In this document: positions 45,001 to 57,534 of the stretch, one piece after another | Position numbering within the stretch: position 1 is the stretch's first letter | How the letters are laid out: the number at the start of each line of letters is the position of its first letter | DNA from: Leptodontidium sp. MPI-SDFR-AT-0119 | Taxonomy: Eukaryota; Ascomycota; Leotiomycetes; Helotiales; Leptodontidiaceae | Length of the DNA: 64,000 bases | Assembly: GCA_020726505.1 (NCBI GenBank) | Contig: JAHLEZ010000009.1 | Location: 744,001-808,000 of the forward strand | Reading direction: 5' to 3' | Position numbers and translations under genes: made by a program | The notes under the pieces: model-generated | Database searches by the model: none | What the model was told of the DNA's origin: nothing | What the model saw: only the letters and a program-made list of their open reading frames with translations

Positions 45001-48000
45001 TTAATTAATTAGGGTATTAATTTCTTATAAAGTTATTACGAATATCTTATCTCTAGACTTTTATTTTATTAATATATAAAACGCTACGGCGTTAATTAAG
45101 AAGATCTTAATAGTCGAACGTCAACGAGCTTTCTCACGTCGCTTTATAATTAATAACTTATCTCGTAGTTAAAGAGAATAAGTTAAAGAAGGAGGAGCTT
45201 TTATAGTCGAGTCGTGTGCGGGAGAAAGTTATATTTACATCTTCCGAAGTGAATTAGCGTAGTCCTTAATATATATTTTATGTGTAAAAAGAGCGAATTA
45301 GGGGGAGTTAGTCTAGTCTTAGGGATATAAAAGCTCGGCGGTTTTGCTCTTTGGCTTAATAACTTCTACTCGGGCTAGTTTAATTAAGATATATATATTA
45401 TCTAGTTATAAGGACGGTTATATATATTAACTAAGCTAGTTATTTAATATACTTCTTAATTAAGGTAGAGGATTATTAATAATAAAGTACGCGCGCTCTT
45501 TAGGCCTTATTATATATTACACTTATTAATACGAGAGCTCTACGGTACATAGAGTATTAATAATAAAGGTAAGTTTAACAGTAGTACTAATATCGGGGAT
45601 TAGCTAAGGGCAATACTATATACCTAAAAGGCGCGGATTTAAGTATTTCTAACTCTTAGAGATTAATATAAAATTTATTATTAGCACAACTTCTTTAATT
45701 AATATAGCGACGCGGCCACTTTTAAAGGCTACTATATATTTCGAAACGAAGTATTTATTAAAAGGTATAATAAGAGAAGAAAGTAAGGAATACGTAAGGG
45801 GTTTTATACTTAAAACAAGAAGAAAAGAAGAAGTAAACGAAGTATTAAGTATTAAAGAGACAGGGGGGTAAATTTCCTCTACTAGCGCCGTGGACTCGAT
45901 TCTAGGGGGGTATAAATTCTCGACTCCACACTTTTAATACGACTATAGTGGATTTCCTTAATCTTTCTTTCTACGACTTACAGTAATTCTATAGTTAGAG
46001 ATTAACTATAAGTGTAAGCTCGACAACTGTGTATTTATAGAATTGGCATCTCCGGCATTCGATATAATTCGACTATACTACGCGGGATGCCGGGTTTGAT
46101 TTTCTATTAATATAATTATTAGTTTTCTAGACTTAGTAACAGTCGAGGGATTAATAATAATAAGTTCTAAGGTTATTAAGAAAGTAAGGGAATAACTAGT
46201 GTATATGTCGAAATTTGACTTAGCGCGCCGGCTAAAATTAACTATAGAATTAAAGCGTAACCTAAGATTTAAAGAAGGGGTAATTACTCGACTTCTTCTT
46301 ATAAACTTTCCGGTGAACTTTATTAACTATAGTTAACTTAAGAAAGAAGTTAAGTCTAAGGTATTTATACTTAGCGCGAGAGGTAAGTACGAGTCGACTG
46401 TCGAAGTCGACTCCGTAAATTAAGTATTGTAGTGGCTTTAAAATTCACGCAATTTAGCGTCTTTACACTCGGCGTCACGCTAGTGGCGTTAGTGAATCTT
46501 GTGTACACGTAAGTCTCGGACTTTAATTAGTTTATTATAACTTATTATTAGGGAGTAGTCTAATAGTTAGATAAGCCGTCGTTTAGTAATATCTAAGAGC
46601 ACTTCGTAATACTCTAGTTATAACCTTCTAATAATTACTTTATAGTTTCCTAAGTAAGTGATTAAGAAAGGAGTAAATAACTATAGACGCTTATTAATTG
46701 TTAAATTTAACGTAATATAATAACTAATAGTCTAGCTAGTTCGACTATTAAATCCTTTAATAAAGACAAGTAAAGGCAGTGAGTAAATTAAAGGTTTTAA
46801 GAAGAAAGAAAGAGACTTTAAAAGAGAATAATTAATAAAATAATAACTATTAGCTTTAGAATTAAGAAGTATAAGTAACTTGTACGTAAGTCTGTTCTTA
46901 AAGAGAGCAATGTGGGTAGTAAGTACTAGTCCGCTAAGAAGCTTTATAAGGTTAAGATGTCGTATATTTTGTATTATGCCTAAAAAGGAGCCTTTTCTTA
47001 AGCTAAGTCTTTTACTCGTGAGGTAAGTTCCTCCACTAATAAGTTATTATTGTTATCTATAGCTTAGCTATTAAATATAAGACTACTATTGTCGGCGCCT
47101 ACTTTTATCTCGTTAACGCGAGAGGTATAATTACGACTAAGAGGCCGTTAAACGAAATGCCGTGGGGTATTCGCTAGTATTTAGGCACAAGGTATATTAA
47201 CTCGTGTAGAGATTTATTAACTTAAGGGTTAGCTAGTCTCTCGTCGCTAAGACGAAAAAGTAATAAAAGCTTAAAATGACTTTCCCGTGATCCTTAAGGA
47301 GATATTAACTTAAGACTAAGGATAAGAATTTATACTTATCGCTAAGGGGCTAAAGCGACTAGTGTAAATAGTATTCTCTATAATTTGTCTTTAGTCTTCA
47401 GCTTAAACTGCTCTTACATACTCTTTTAAAGTTCTAGCTCTTTAATATTTATAAAACAATTACTTGCGTAGGCGGGACGAAAGCTTGTCTTATAAGTCTA
47501 TTTTGAGTATTAAGTTATTAATTATATTGCCTTAATTAAAAAGAATTCTAAACTATTAGTAAAAGTCCTAAAAGGTTTATCTTACGGCTTTTATTTTTAA
47601 CGTGAAATAAAAGTTACGCGCTATCTATTACTTATAAGAGTTAGTTAGGAATTTAACCACTTAGTCAACTAAGTCGAGCGCATCTATAATGTTTCCGTCG
47701 TCGTTAAGCGTTAGGGATAAAAAGGAGGGTTTTAAGAACGTGCGAGTTATTCCTTTTGTTTATATTAGTAGTTAGTCCTTTTAGTAGTCGTCGTCGACGA
47801 AGTATTAGTTATACTAGCGTAAGGCGTTCTAGACTTAGACTTCCTATAGACGTAAACTATAGTTAATACTGTCCGAAAGCTTATCGTTTAAGTTAGGAAT
47901 CTTCTCGATTTAGGAGGCTATAGACATCTAAGACATCTTAGAAAAAGAGGGGGAACGACGACTTAAGATACGAGGAGGTCGGTAGCCCTTATTACTATTG

Positions 48001-48715
48001 TCGTCTAGTAGTCTATTAAGGTTAAAAGCACTTAATACTTTACCTTTGCCTTTATTTAGCTCGGGGGTAAGAGTTTTCTTAATTAAGGGATAAAGGGGTA
48101 TGTCCCCTTCTTAGAAAGTTATAAATCTTAGGGCGGGTCTACGTAATAAAGGCTCGTCAGTCGTTTGTCGTTATTATTAAAGAGACAGCTTTAACCGCTA
48201 GTTCTTTATACGACTCTCCGCGAGTTACTCTTTTAAAATACAAAGTCGGCTTTCTTATAGTGTCTCTCTTATATATGTCCTTGTAGGCTTTATATTACTC
48301 CCTGGCGTATTAATAGAAGTATTAACTATAGGATTATTAACATTAAGAGAGTTAAGTAAAGGGACGAAAGAAGAGGTAGACGACATATTAACGTCGTTTA
48401 TAGCAGATCGCTTTACTAAAGGAGGGACGACTTTCGGCTTGACTTAGCGAGTTAAAGGGAGAGGTCTAACGAAGAGAGGGTTTCGACTTTGTCGTGTTAA
48501 GGCAAAAGTCGGTAAAAAGAATAAGGGTAATAGTAGCGAAGTGGATATTGACTTCGCTATTAGTAGGGGTTTTAATACTATTATTCGTCAAGTTATAAAG
48601 CTTAGTATAGGCCTTTCCTGTATTTAAGCTTTTAGGTCGTAACCACTTATAAGAGAATTAAGGGGCGAGGGATATTTACTGTTTTCCTAAACGTAGAAAA
48701 AAGAGTTGTAAATAA

Positions 48716-48962
48716 TGTGACGCTTGCCCTAAAAAGACGGCAGTCACGTGTAACTGACGCCTTATATATTAACACAAGACATATAACGATACTAAGTATT
48801 AACTTAAAATCTATAACTATAGAAGAAAGAAGGTAAGGAAAGAATAAGTCTATATATAAGAGGTTGCTATACCTAGCACTATAGTAATCTCGGTACGTCC
48901 CGATCGGGCAGTACTAAGTGGAGCCGGTGGAAATGAGGCTCTAGGCAGCGACAGTCGTCACA
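48716..48962 (-). repeat. 5' LTR of the minus-strand chromovirus
   Basis: 247 bp, same ends as 41508-41754. Differences between the two are mainly transitions. Confidence 0.9.
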
Positions 48963-49246
48963 TACAGAATATCACTACTAGACGAGCTAATAAACGTATT
49001 ACTACCACTGTCCGCGAAGCCCCTCGAGTCTCCTTTAATAACACTAACACTAGCGACTCGCGCGGCATCCTAAAGAGGGACAGCTAGCGTTCGACTTCAC
49101 TTACCCCTGCTGCTTACGCGTGGAGATCACTGACTCCAAGACAGTCGTCGGATATCCGCTAGCGTACGTCTTCTCTTTTGCTTGTCTTGCGTAGACTTGA
49201 GTTACCCGTACCCCCTTTTGCACCTAAGGACGTCTCTTCCGACACT

Positions 49247-49288
49247 TGTCTCTACTATAGTAAGACCGGCTATTAGGCTAGCGACTGT
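49247..49288 (+). pseudogene. Gag CCHC zinc knuckle (RIP-mutated)
   Basis: Exactly 14 codons with C-x2-C-x4-H-x4-C spacing, but position 4 is Tyr (TAT for TGT), position 9 is Tyr (TAT for CAC/CAT) and the aromatic position 10 is TAG (for TGG). A clear record of C-to-T and G-to-A change. Confidence 0.85.
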
Positions 49289-50639
49289 CCTAAGCGCCGT
49301 AAAGACTAGGCCCTCGACAAGTCGATTTCTTAGTTAATCGTCGGCGAAGATTTAGAGACTAATAAGTTATCAAAAAACTCTTAGGCCGTGGCAAAGACTT
49401 ATACCTTAGCATTAGTTATAACTTATAAAAGGACTTAGTATTTAATTTTCGTGCTTTTATTAGAGAACGATAATTCTTAATTAGTATTAAACTAGGAAGA
49501 AATAGATTCTTTATTAAGACACTTATATATATTAATAACAGAACTAATATCTTTAATATAATTAAAACCTCTCTCGTATACCGACTCATTAAGTAATTTA
49601 ATATTTCTTTTATATCACTTCCTTAGCCAATCGTCTTAACTAGCTACAATAGTAAGAAAGGCAAGCTAATTAATACGGCCGTCTTACTTACCTTAATAAT
49701 CGACCACCGGTAAATTAACTTCCCCTTTCTAGTGACTAACTTAGGAAACACTAACGTCCTCATTAGTCAGAAGTTTCTTAAGTATTAGGACTTAAAGTAG
49801 TCGTATATTAAGAACTGTAATCGACTAGAATAGCTATTAAATATACTAGTTTAACCGTACTTTAATTAGCGAGTCTTCGTTGACATTAATCGTTCTAATA
49901 AGTTAATCGTTAAGTCTCACTAGCTTAATACGAAACAAAGGGATGCCCTTATAAATACAAATGACTACCGCCGAAGGTAAGCTAAAATTGCGGTACTCGA
50001 CGATTTCCCTAAGTTAAAGGTCTCTGTACGACTTATAGTTAGCGTCTCACCGACCCGACCTTTGAGCTTCGTTAGAGAGGTTAAAGAGCGCCTGTGTATT
50101 ATAGAGGGTTAGTTAAATCCTTTGATATCCTGTAATCCGGGATTACTACTTAAGGACGGGAGAGCCCGTGGAGCCTTTTTAGCGAATCACTAGCCAAAGG
50201 CGTATACCACGGAGATTTTCCTTATATTAGTAGCGGTGATGTTTACGACGTACTTTTGACTAAGGAAGGCTAAGAAGAATAAGGTAAAAACCTTCGTAAC
50301 ATTAGTGTATGAAATCGATTAAAAGCTAACTCGTCGCCGGCGAGAGGCCTTAAACTAATTAAGTGTCGAGCTCGCATTAATAAACGGAGACTTAACCCTA
50401 AAGGAGGCCCTAAAGGCTAAGTACGCGTAAGACAATAAGCTAGTAAGTAAGAAGCTCTTAGTAAAGTATTAAGAGTATATTCCTCTCTTCTCTCGGTGAG
50501 CCTTCGACGAGTTGCCAGCGCATCGCCAGGTCGTAAACCACTAGATCGAGCTTATTAAGGAGAACGACTTATCCTTTAAACCTCTCCGGCGTATAACTAA
50601 AGAATAACTATTAAAGACTAAGCGCTACATTATCGATAA

Positions 50640-51200
50640 CTTATATAAAGGCTTTATTAAGCCTTCTAGCGCATTATACGCGGCCCTTATTCTCTTCGCC
50701 AAGAAAGCCGACGGCAGTCTCCGGCTATACGTCGACTACCGGAAGTTAAATGCCTTATTAAAGAAGGACCCGTACCTAATTCTACTAATCGATGAGATAA
50801 TAGCACGCATTTATAAGGCAAAGGTTTTTACGAAGCTTAATATTTAATAAGCTTTCTACTGTATTTATATGTCCCCCGAGAGCGAAGATTATACGACTTT
50901 CCGCACTTAATATAACACGTATAAGTATAAGGTTTTTCCTTTTAGCCTTATTAATAAACCGGCGACTTTTTAGCGATTTATTAACGATATCCTTATAAAA
51001 TACCTCGACGACTTTTACGCGGCTTATATAAACAATATTTTAATATATTTGTTTACCCCCGAGGAGTATAAAGTTTATATTAAAAGAGTCATAGTAATAT
51101 TACAGGCGCATAGACTTTAGGCCGATATTAAGAAGTCGGAGTTTAGTGTGCGAAAGATAAGGTTCCTAAGATTTATTATTAGAGTCAATAGCGTAGAAGT
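50640..51200 (+). pseudogene. Chromovirus reverse transcriptase
   Basis: FAKKADGSLRLYVDYRKLN marks the RT start region, where the usual residue before VDYR is Cys. PLINKPATF-like and RFINDILI-like segments follow at about 50950-51000. The catalytic box at 51025-51036 is Tyr-Ile-Asn-Asn in place of Tyr-Ile-Asp-Asp. Confidence 0.85.
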
Positions 51201-53419
51201 AAACCTAAAGAAGATTAAAGTGATTAAGGACTAGTAATACGCTAATAATATACGAGGTATATAAAGCTATCTTAGCTTCTGTAACTTTTATTACCGGTTT
51301 ATTAAAGATTATAGTCGCATCGCACGACCCCTTATAATACTCATTAGAAAAAACGTTCCCTTCAAATTCGATAGCGCTTGTAAGAACGCTTAGGAAACTC
51401 TTCGGGAAGCCCTCCAATCTACGCCGGTTCTTTATTATTACGACCCTACTAAATAAATACGGCTAAAGACTAACTTCTCTAACGAAGTCGTCACTAGGGT
51501 CTTATTTTAACTTTAAGAGAATAACGCTTTTTACCCCGTGGGATACTTTTCTAAGACTATAACAAACCCCGAGCTTAATTACTTAATTCACGACAAAGAG
51601 ATACTAGCGATTTTCCGATTATTTAAGTAATATTGCCTAAAGCTCTTAAGTACTTAGAAAAATATTCTTGTTTATATTAACTACTAAGCCTTAAAGTATT
51701 TTATAATTACTAAGGACCTTACGGCTAAGTAAGCTCGATAGGCTGAGTTCTTTACGAACTTCTATTTTACGATTATATACTATATTAAGACGACTAATAC
51801 ATTAGCTAATACTTTGTCTCGACGGGATCAAGATCTTACGGCTATAGAGGCACGTAAGCGGGCTATTCGTAGTCAATAGTTAATTCTGACTAATAAAATT
51901 GACTCGCGAGTCGCCAGCGACCTCCAGCTCTCCGCCGTTGATCCCATAGACGCTTATATCGTTGTCGTAGAGACGATACCCTTAGCACCTGTAGAGACTA
52001 TAATCCCGGACCACGATGTTAAGACACGTGACGAGTTAGAGCCGGGACCTGAGCCTAATATAAGAATGCTAGTCGACTCGGAGACCCCTATGCCGAAAAA
52101 GCTAGACCTTAACTTTATAGTAGCTTATAACGTCGCGGAATATAATATTATTAATTAAGTGCTCGTAGTTAATAAGTCTTCGCCTTCGCTGGAGCCTCTC
52201 TAACAAAAAGCCAAGGAATAATTATTAAATTACAAGCTAGTAAACGATAAGTTACTTTTCTAAGGACGCCTAGAAGTGCCCTTAAAGCCGCCAGAGCTTC
52301 GCACGACACTTATCCGTTATATGTACTCCTAGCTATGAGTAACACACGCGGGGATCGGGAAGATGAAGGTATTATTAAGCCGTAAATACTATTAGAATAG
52401 CCTCTCTATAGACGTAATTTAATACATAGCGAATTATAGTTGCGCTTAATAGAAAGCCCGTAGGGATAAAACCCCTGGTTTCTTACACCCCCTACTAATC
52501 CCTGCTCGGCCGTATTAATACCTTACGATGGACTTTACGAAATTATTACTAAATAAACACGGCTATAACTTCGCTATAGTTATCGTTAACCGCCTATTTA
52601 AAAAGCTAGTCTTAATACCTTATAACAATATAATTACGGCGAAAAGTATAGTTATCCTCTTCCTCGTTTATTAGACTCGACACTTTAGTATATTAGATTC
52701 TATTATCTCGAACCGAGGGCCTTAGTTCGTCTCCTCCTTTTAGAAAGAGTATTACCGTATCCTTAGGATTAAGGTAAAGCTAACTCGGCGTATAACCTAA
52801 ACGTCGATAGTTAAACGAAAGTAACGAACTAATATATTAAATAGTAACTCCGTCCTTTTTACTACTATTACTAAGATAATTAAAGCGATCTCTTACTAAT
52901 TATAAACATTACTTAATTAACGTTATTACACGAGTCCCTAGGCCGCTTGTTTCCTTTCTAGTTACTTAACGGCGTTAAGCTAAGGACTTCCTAGGACCTA
53001 GTTAACCTAGAGCCGCCGGCTATAGTAATAAAGAAGCTCAACCGCGAGGAAGCTTTATAAGTAGCCTTATGAATAAAGGAGGTTATAGAAGTCGTATAGT
53101 CGTTCCTAAAGGTCTAATAAGAGAAAATAGAACAACTAGCGAATTGTGGGCGACGCGCCGTCGATTAAGACGTTAGCGACTTAGTACTAGTTGACACTCG
53201 GAACTAAAACGTCGACTAATCCTTAAAAAAGTTATTTAACAAGTAATACGGCCTAGTTAAGGTAATCGCTAAGGAAAGAGAGAGCTAGAAAGTAGAGTTA
53301 CTAGAGGACTAGTTAATTTACCTTGTCTTTTACTCGCACTTACTTTGTAAGTACGTTAATAACCCCCTGCCGGGACAAGCCAGAGCTACGCCGGCACTTA
53401 TTTAACTACTACCTAAGTA

Positions 53420-53640
53420 AGATAAGTGGGAAATTAAAGGCATCCTTAGCTCTAAGGTTATGTGAAATAAGCTATTTTATCGTATTAAGTGGCTAGGCGC
53501 CGACGAAGACTTAGAGTAGTACTTATACTCGGATGCTATAACAGCTCCGCATATAATTAAGAGGTTCTACCTAAAGTATCCGAATACTAAAGGCCCGCTA
53601 AGAGCTCTCTTTAAGTAGCTAAAGGCCTATAACGCTAATA
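53420..53640 (+). pseudogene. Chromovirus chromodomain
   Basis: Reads GILSSKVM, stop, NKLFYRIKWLGADEDLE, stop, YLYSDAIT, then a tail with YPNTKGPLRALF, stop, LKAYNANIDDYNDLEDD. Matches the chromodomain-plus-tail layout at the pol C-terminus. Confidence 0.85.
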
Positions 53641-53720
53641 TCGACGACTATAACGACCTCGAGGACGACATAGTTATAGCTACAACTGCGCGGACGTAGT
53701 TTTTTTAGAGGGGGAGGTAA

Positions 53721-54022
53721 TATTACGACTTACGATGCGCCTCGTATTCTAACCGACACGGGCTCGTAGTATCGCTGGCTATACGACGGCGCTAAGCCCA
53801 ATAGGGAAGACTAAGTGGCGAGCCTACGACATATTAACGTGAATGGCACTCGACTACGCTAAGCCACATTAGGAGGGCCCTTCATGTATATATACTCGAG
53901 CCCTCCCTTACGGAGAGCTCTCCTTTTCTCCTTGTCTTTTCTTCTCGATTCTGAGCGTAGCCTTAGGTCCAAATACAAAGCTTGAGTCTACTCGCCGTAT
54001 CAACCTTTGGCCAGCCGTAACA
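53721..54022 (+). repeat. 3' LTR of the plus-strand chromovirus, 302 bp
   Basis: Begins TATTACG (TGTTACG with G-to-A) right after the polypurine tract and ends CCAGCCGTAACA. The last 110 bp match the solo LTRs at 18327-18644, 19422-19708 and 61454-61708. The next base starts coding sequence of the disrupted ABC transporter. Confidence 0.88.
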
Positions 54023-56759
54023 GAAAATAGAGCGCAGATACGAGAAGGCTCCAGAAATAGAAGGGTCGAGTCTCACAAGACATTCGGTCAAACAATGTAC
54101 TCCGCTCCCACATCATCCCAGGCTGCACAAATCATCAGACAATTGGAATCGGATGGGTTGTCGGACTACCAACTCTCTGGGCCTACCATCGAAGATGTTT
54201 TCCTCTACTTAGCAGATGAAATCAAGTCTGAGAGTTCTACTAGTGTTGATCGACAAGTTTCCCCAGATCGCACGTCAAACGAGAAAAAGGTTACTTCCGC
54301 CGTTCTACCAGAGTCTGGCCGTACTTTGGATCTCCACACAGGCAAGAGCATTGGATTCTTTCGTCAAGTATGGGTTTTATTTAAAAAGAGGTACACTATC
54401 CTCCGCCGAAACTGCCTCCCGTACATCACGGCGTTTTTACTTCCAATCATCGCCGCGGGACTGGTCACTCTGTTCCTCAAAGACTTCACAGCTATTGGAT
54501 GCTCTCCCGAGAAGATCGTTGAACTTTCGGATGTCGAGAGCCTGGCTTCTCAACGACGATACGACTTGCTCGTTGGACCATCATTGAGGTTCTCGAACGC
54601 CACTCTGACATCACTGTATGGGCCACTGCTACCATCAATCCCTTCCCAGAAGTTAATCCAGCAGAGGCTTCACATGGTTAATTCACTTCCAGACTTCAAC
54701 AACTACATCGACTAGAATTATGCCAATGTCATTCCCGCAGGATTCTTCGTTGGCTCAGGCAGCTCCGAAACTACTCTGGCATACAAGGGAAACGGCAACA
54801 ATGTTTATGCAGCAATCTTCGGCCAAAACATCATGGATGTTGCGCTGACTAATATCAGCATTGGGACGCAATATGCAGCATTCGATAGAGTATGGGCTCC
54901 TAGAACAGAGAAAACTTTGCAACTTGTTGTCTACCTTGCACTCGTTATGTCTGCATACCCTGGATTCTTCTCCCTTTACCCCACCATCGAGCGAACGAGA
55001 CACATCCGAGGTTTGGAGTATTCAAATGGAGTCAGATCTCTGCCTCTCTGGCTGGCATACCTCACATTTGACTTCCTGATCGTCCTGGTATCGAGCGCTT
55101 TGAGTGTCATGATCCTTGCCGTGTCTTCATCTGCATGGTACCATGTTGGATACCTCTTCGTGATCTTTCTGCTGTACGAGTTGACTTCAATCCTCCTAGG
55201 GTATATAGTATCGTTGTTCGCCCGAACGCAACTGGCGGCGTATGAGATCACAGCAGCTGGTTAAGCTATCTTCTTCCTCATGTACTTCGTTGCTTATCTT
55301 TGCACCTTGACCTATGCTGTAAGTACCTTTCTCCAAACCGCCGCACAACGCTTACACTTTCTAGCCTGTCAACAAGATCGACGATTATCTCCTGATTGTC
55401 CATTTCGTCATTTCTTTAGTTACCCCGATGGGAAGTTTAATCAGGGCCTTGTTTGTGGCTTTGAACATCTTCTCAACAACATGTGATGGAAAGCAACTTG
55501 CTTCCAACCCGGGTGGCATCCTTCAATACGGAGGCCCAATTCTCTACCTCATCATTCAAGTATTCGTTCTGTTCGGAATTCTTCTTTGGTATGATTCAGG
55601 ATCAGTCTTGGCTTGGTACCGCCGACTTCGCAAAGGTCCAACGCTCCAAGGATCGAATATAGTAACGGATGAGGAGATCACGAAGGAACTGGCTCGAGTC
55701 AGCAATTCAAATGATGGCCTTCGAGTTCTCAATCTCACCAAATCCTTCGGCCCCGTCACAGCAGTAGACAATCTCACATTCGGAATCAGACGTGGAGAGG
55801 TGTTTGCACTTCTTGGCCCTAACGGCGCTGGAAAGTCGGCCACTATATCTCTAATCCGTGGAGATATTCAGTTATCAAAAAACGGAGGCAACATCTTTGT
55901 GGAGAATATTAAAATCAACAAACATCGTGCCCAAGCACGGTCACATCTTGGAGTTTGCCCACAATACGATGCCATGGATCAGATGACCGTTGTTGAGCAC
56001 CTGCAGTTCTATGCTCGTGTTCGCGGAGTTCCTGATATCGAACATAACGTCCGAGAAGTCATCAGGGCCGTGGGTCTCGAATCGTTCTCCTCGAGAATGG
56101 CAGCAAAGCTTTCTGGGGGTAACAAGAGGAAGTTATCCTTAGGTATTGCTTTGATTAGAAATCCTACTGTGTTGCTTCTCGATGAGCCCAGTTCTGGCAT
56201 GGATGCTGCAGCCAAAAGAGTGATGTGGAAGACACTTGCCGCTGTTGTCCCTGGCCGATCACTTCTCCTCACGACACACAGCATGGAAGAGGCAGATGCT
56301 CTTGCAGATCGAGCTGGAATCATGGCGAAGAGCATGCTTGCAATGGGAATAACTGATGGACTGAGGCAGAATCATGGAAACGCTTATTACATCCATCTGG
56401 TGATGAAGTCTGCACCGCATACCGCGCCGGAGGAGATCGAGGTTGTTAAGGCATGGATTATGAAACAGTTTCCACACGCTGATATCGAAGATCAAACCTT
56501 TCATGGCCAGATCAGATTCTCAGTACCGAAGACCGCAAGCTTGGACAACGACGAGATCAATGGAGAGAGGGATGGTGTAGGGTCTCTGATCATGACCCTT
56601 GAGGATTGTCGTGAGGAGCTGGGATTGGAGCATTACTCGGTGAGCCCAACAACACTAGATCAAGTATTCTTGAGTATTGTTTAGAGGCATAATGTGGAGG
56701 AGGAAGGATACACGAAGCCGACTAAGAAAAAGTGGTTTGCCTTGTTTTCTAAGAAGTAG
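54023..56759 (+). pseudogene. ABCA-like ABC transporter, 3' half, disrupted by a chromovirus and nonsense codons
   Basis: The coding frame is open from the LTR edge (54023), shows no start of its own, and covers the end of the first half and all of the second half of a full-size ABCA-type transporter. Parts: the tail after NBD1 (SDYQLSGPTIEDVFLYLADE); membrane segments at about 54410-54480 and 54900-55600; then NBD2 with Walker A GPNGAGKSA, Q-loop CPQYDAMDQMT, signature LSGGNKRKLS, Walker B VLLLDEPSSGMD and H-loop TTHSM. A 46-bp intron lies at 55319-55364. Three in-frame stops (TAG 54713-54715, TAA 55262-55264, TAG 56682-56684) each sit where CAG/CAA is plausible; beyond the third the frame continues RHNVEEEGYTKPTKKK to TAG 56757-56759. 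Such proteins move lipids or related substrates across membranes. Here the gene is dead; its 5' half is not in the window. Confidence 0.9.
55319..55364 (+). other. Intron in the ABC transporter pseudogene
   Basis: GTAAGT...TTCTAG, 46 bp. Splicing joins LTYA to PVNKIDDYLLIVHF in frame, restoring the membrane region. Confidence 0.85.
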
Positions 56760-57297
56760 GACTAAAAATTAATACCACCTTTGCATCAATGAACTTTTCA
56801 CTTTTACATCCGCGCTGGCTTTCCAGCGCCCCCGGAACGAATTCGGATGGATACACGCATTGGATTCTGCGGAGAGGAGGAGTTCGACCGGAAAGTTGTG
56901 CGTGCCCATCGTAGACACTGCGCCAGGAACTTTGGATACTGGCCGAGTGTCGTCTCTATCGTGGCAGATCCAGGAATGATTTACCAATGCTTGTAGGCAA
57001 CTAACAGTATACTCAGGAAGGATGCTGTCCCTCACATCGAGAGCCCGACCAGGGCTTACGAACGGGGCTCATAGGGCATACGAATCATACATTTACATTG
57101 CACTACGGTAAGAAGACCAACTCTGAGAACCCCGCATTTCAGACACACAAGCATGAAGCTCTGTTCACAATTCCGCAAACCACAAAGCAGTCCCCAGTTA
57201 TCCTGCCAGCCTTGGAAAGTCCCTCCCGAGGCCCGCCAGCTTCGGAGAGCAACTCGGCAATCCCCAATTTTCGTCCTTTCGCAGCTCCCCTCTCTCC
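56760..57297. other. Intergenic region, no gene accepted
   Basis: Normal composition. An 88-codon minus-strand open stretch (56769-57035) and a 74-codon plus-strand one (57098-57322) show no domain and no convincing composition. Confidence 0.5.
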
Positions 57298-57534
57298 ATG
57301 CCTAATTTTCCGTCCGCCCTAGTTAATGAGGGATCCCAAGCGCTAGGTCTCAGCAGAACCATACATGAAGGTACCAGCCAGCCGCATTACACATTCGACG
57401 AACTCTACAACCTCCAAGTCAAATTCTTCGATAATTTCATCTACCCAGCAGACGTCAATCAAGCAAGGTCTATCAACTCAACGCTGCTAGCAGAGGACGT
57501 AGGTCTTGTCATGAGCTTCATGCGGACTTCATAA
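57298..57534 (+). pseudogene. 5' fragment of an uncharacterised fungal gene, cut off after about 60 codons
   Basis: From ATG 57298 the frame reads MPNFPSALVNEGSQALG, then YTFDELYNLQVKFFDNFIYP and QARSINSTLLAEDV. This YTF-ELY...FIYP...INSTLLAEDV pattern resembles the start of a fungal protein family that I recall only as uncharacterised, in which the next residues continue QGRVD-like. Here the similarity stops at about 57500 and the frame ends at 57534, so only the beginning is left. The last 76 bp overlap the 3' end of the minus-strand zinc-finger gene. A deletion joining two formerly separate loci would explain this. Confidence 0.5.

Larger units (their letters stand above)
41508..48962 (-). 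mobile_element. Ty3/gypsy chromovirus with both LTRs, 7.45 kb, minus strand
   Basis: Two 247-bp LTRs (41508-41754, 48716-48962) begin TGTGACG and end GTCGTCACA or its RIP form. A polypurine tract (a run of 14 G on the minus strand) abuts the left LTR at 41755-41775, fixing the minus orientation. Readable pol motifs on the minus strand: RT with RYINDILFDYLNDF and YLNDILIYSKD at 44250-44350 (YLDD changed to YLND), and a C-terminal chromodomain with LFYCVTWLN, YAPYKVRNFHLSHPK and GPPTKLPK at 41880-42030. Chromodomains steer integration to heterochromatin. The flanks do not match (TTCGG, TACAG), so the ends have been rearranged or the target duplication is lost. Confidence 0.9.
48963..54022 (+). 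mobile_element. 5'-lacking Ty3/gypsy chromovirus, plus strand
   Basis: Opens in the middle of gag directly after the other element's LTR and runs to its own 3' LTR. A CCHC zinc knuckle at 49247-49288 reads CLYYSKTGY, stop, ASDC: Cys, His and Trp turned to Tyr, Tyr and stop. RT: KKADGSLRLYVDYRKLN at about 50699-50755 and AYINNILIY at 51019-51045 (YIDD changed to YINN). RNase H: INDKE-like ELNYLIHDKEILAI at 51570-51610 and LANTLSRR. Integrase: YLTMDFTKLLLNKHGYNFA at about 52520-52580. Chromodomain: LFYRIKWLGADEDLE at 53470-53515. Polypurine tract AGAGGGGGAGGTAA at 53707-53720. The 5' LTR and first half of gag are not in the window. Confidence 0.9.

Noticed and set aside
51205..51417. Minus-strand 70-codon ORF
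   Set aside because: Antisense to the RT/RNase H connection of the plus-strand chromovirus.
56769..57035. Minus-strand 88-codon ORF downstream of the ABC pseudogene
   Set aside because: No family match recognised, no splice or start support.
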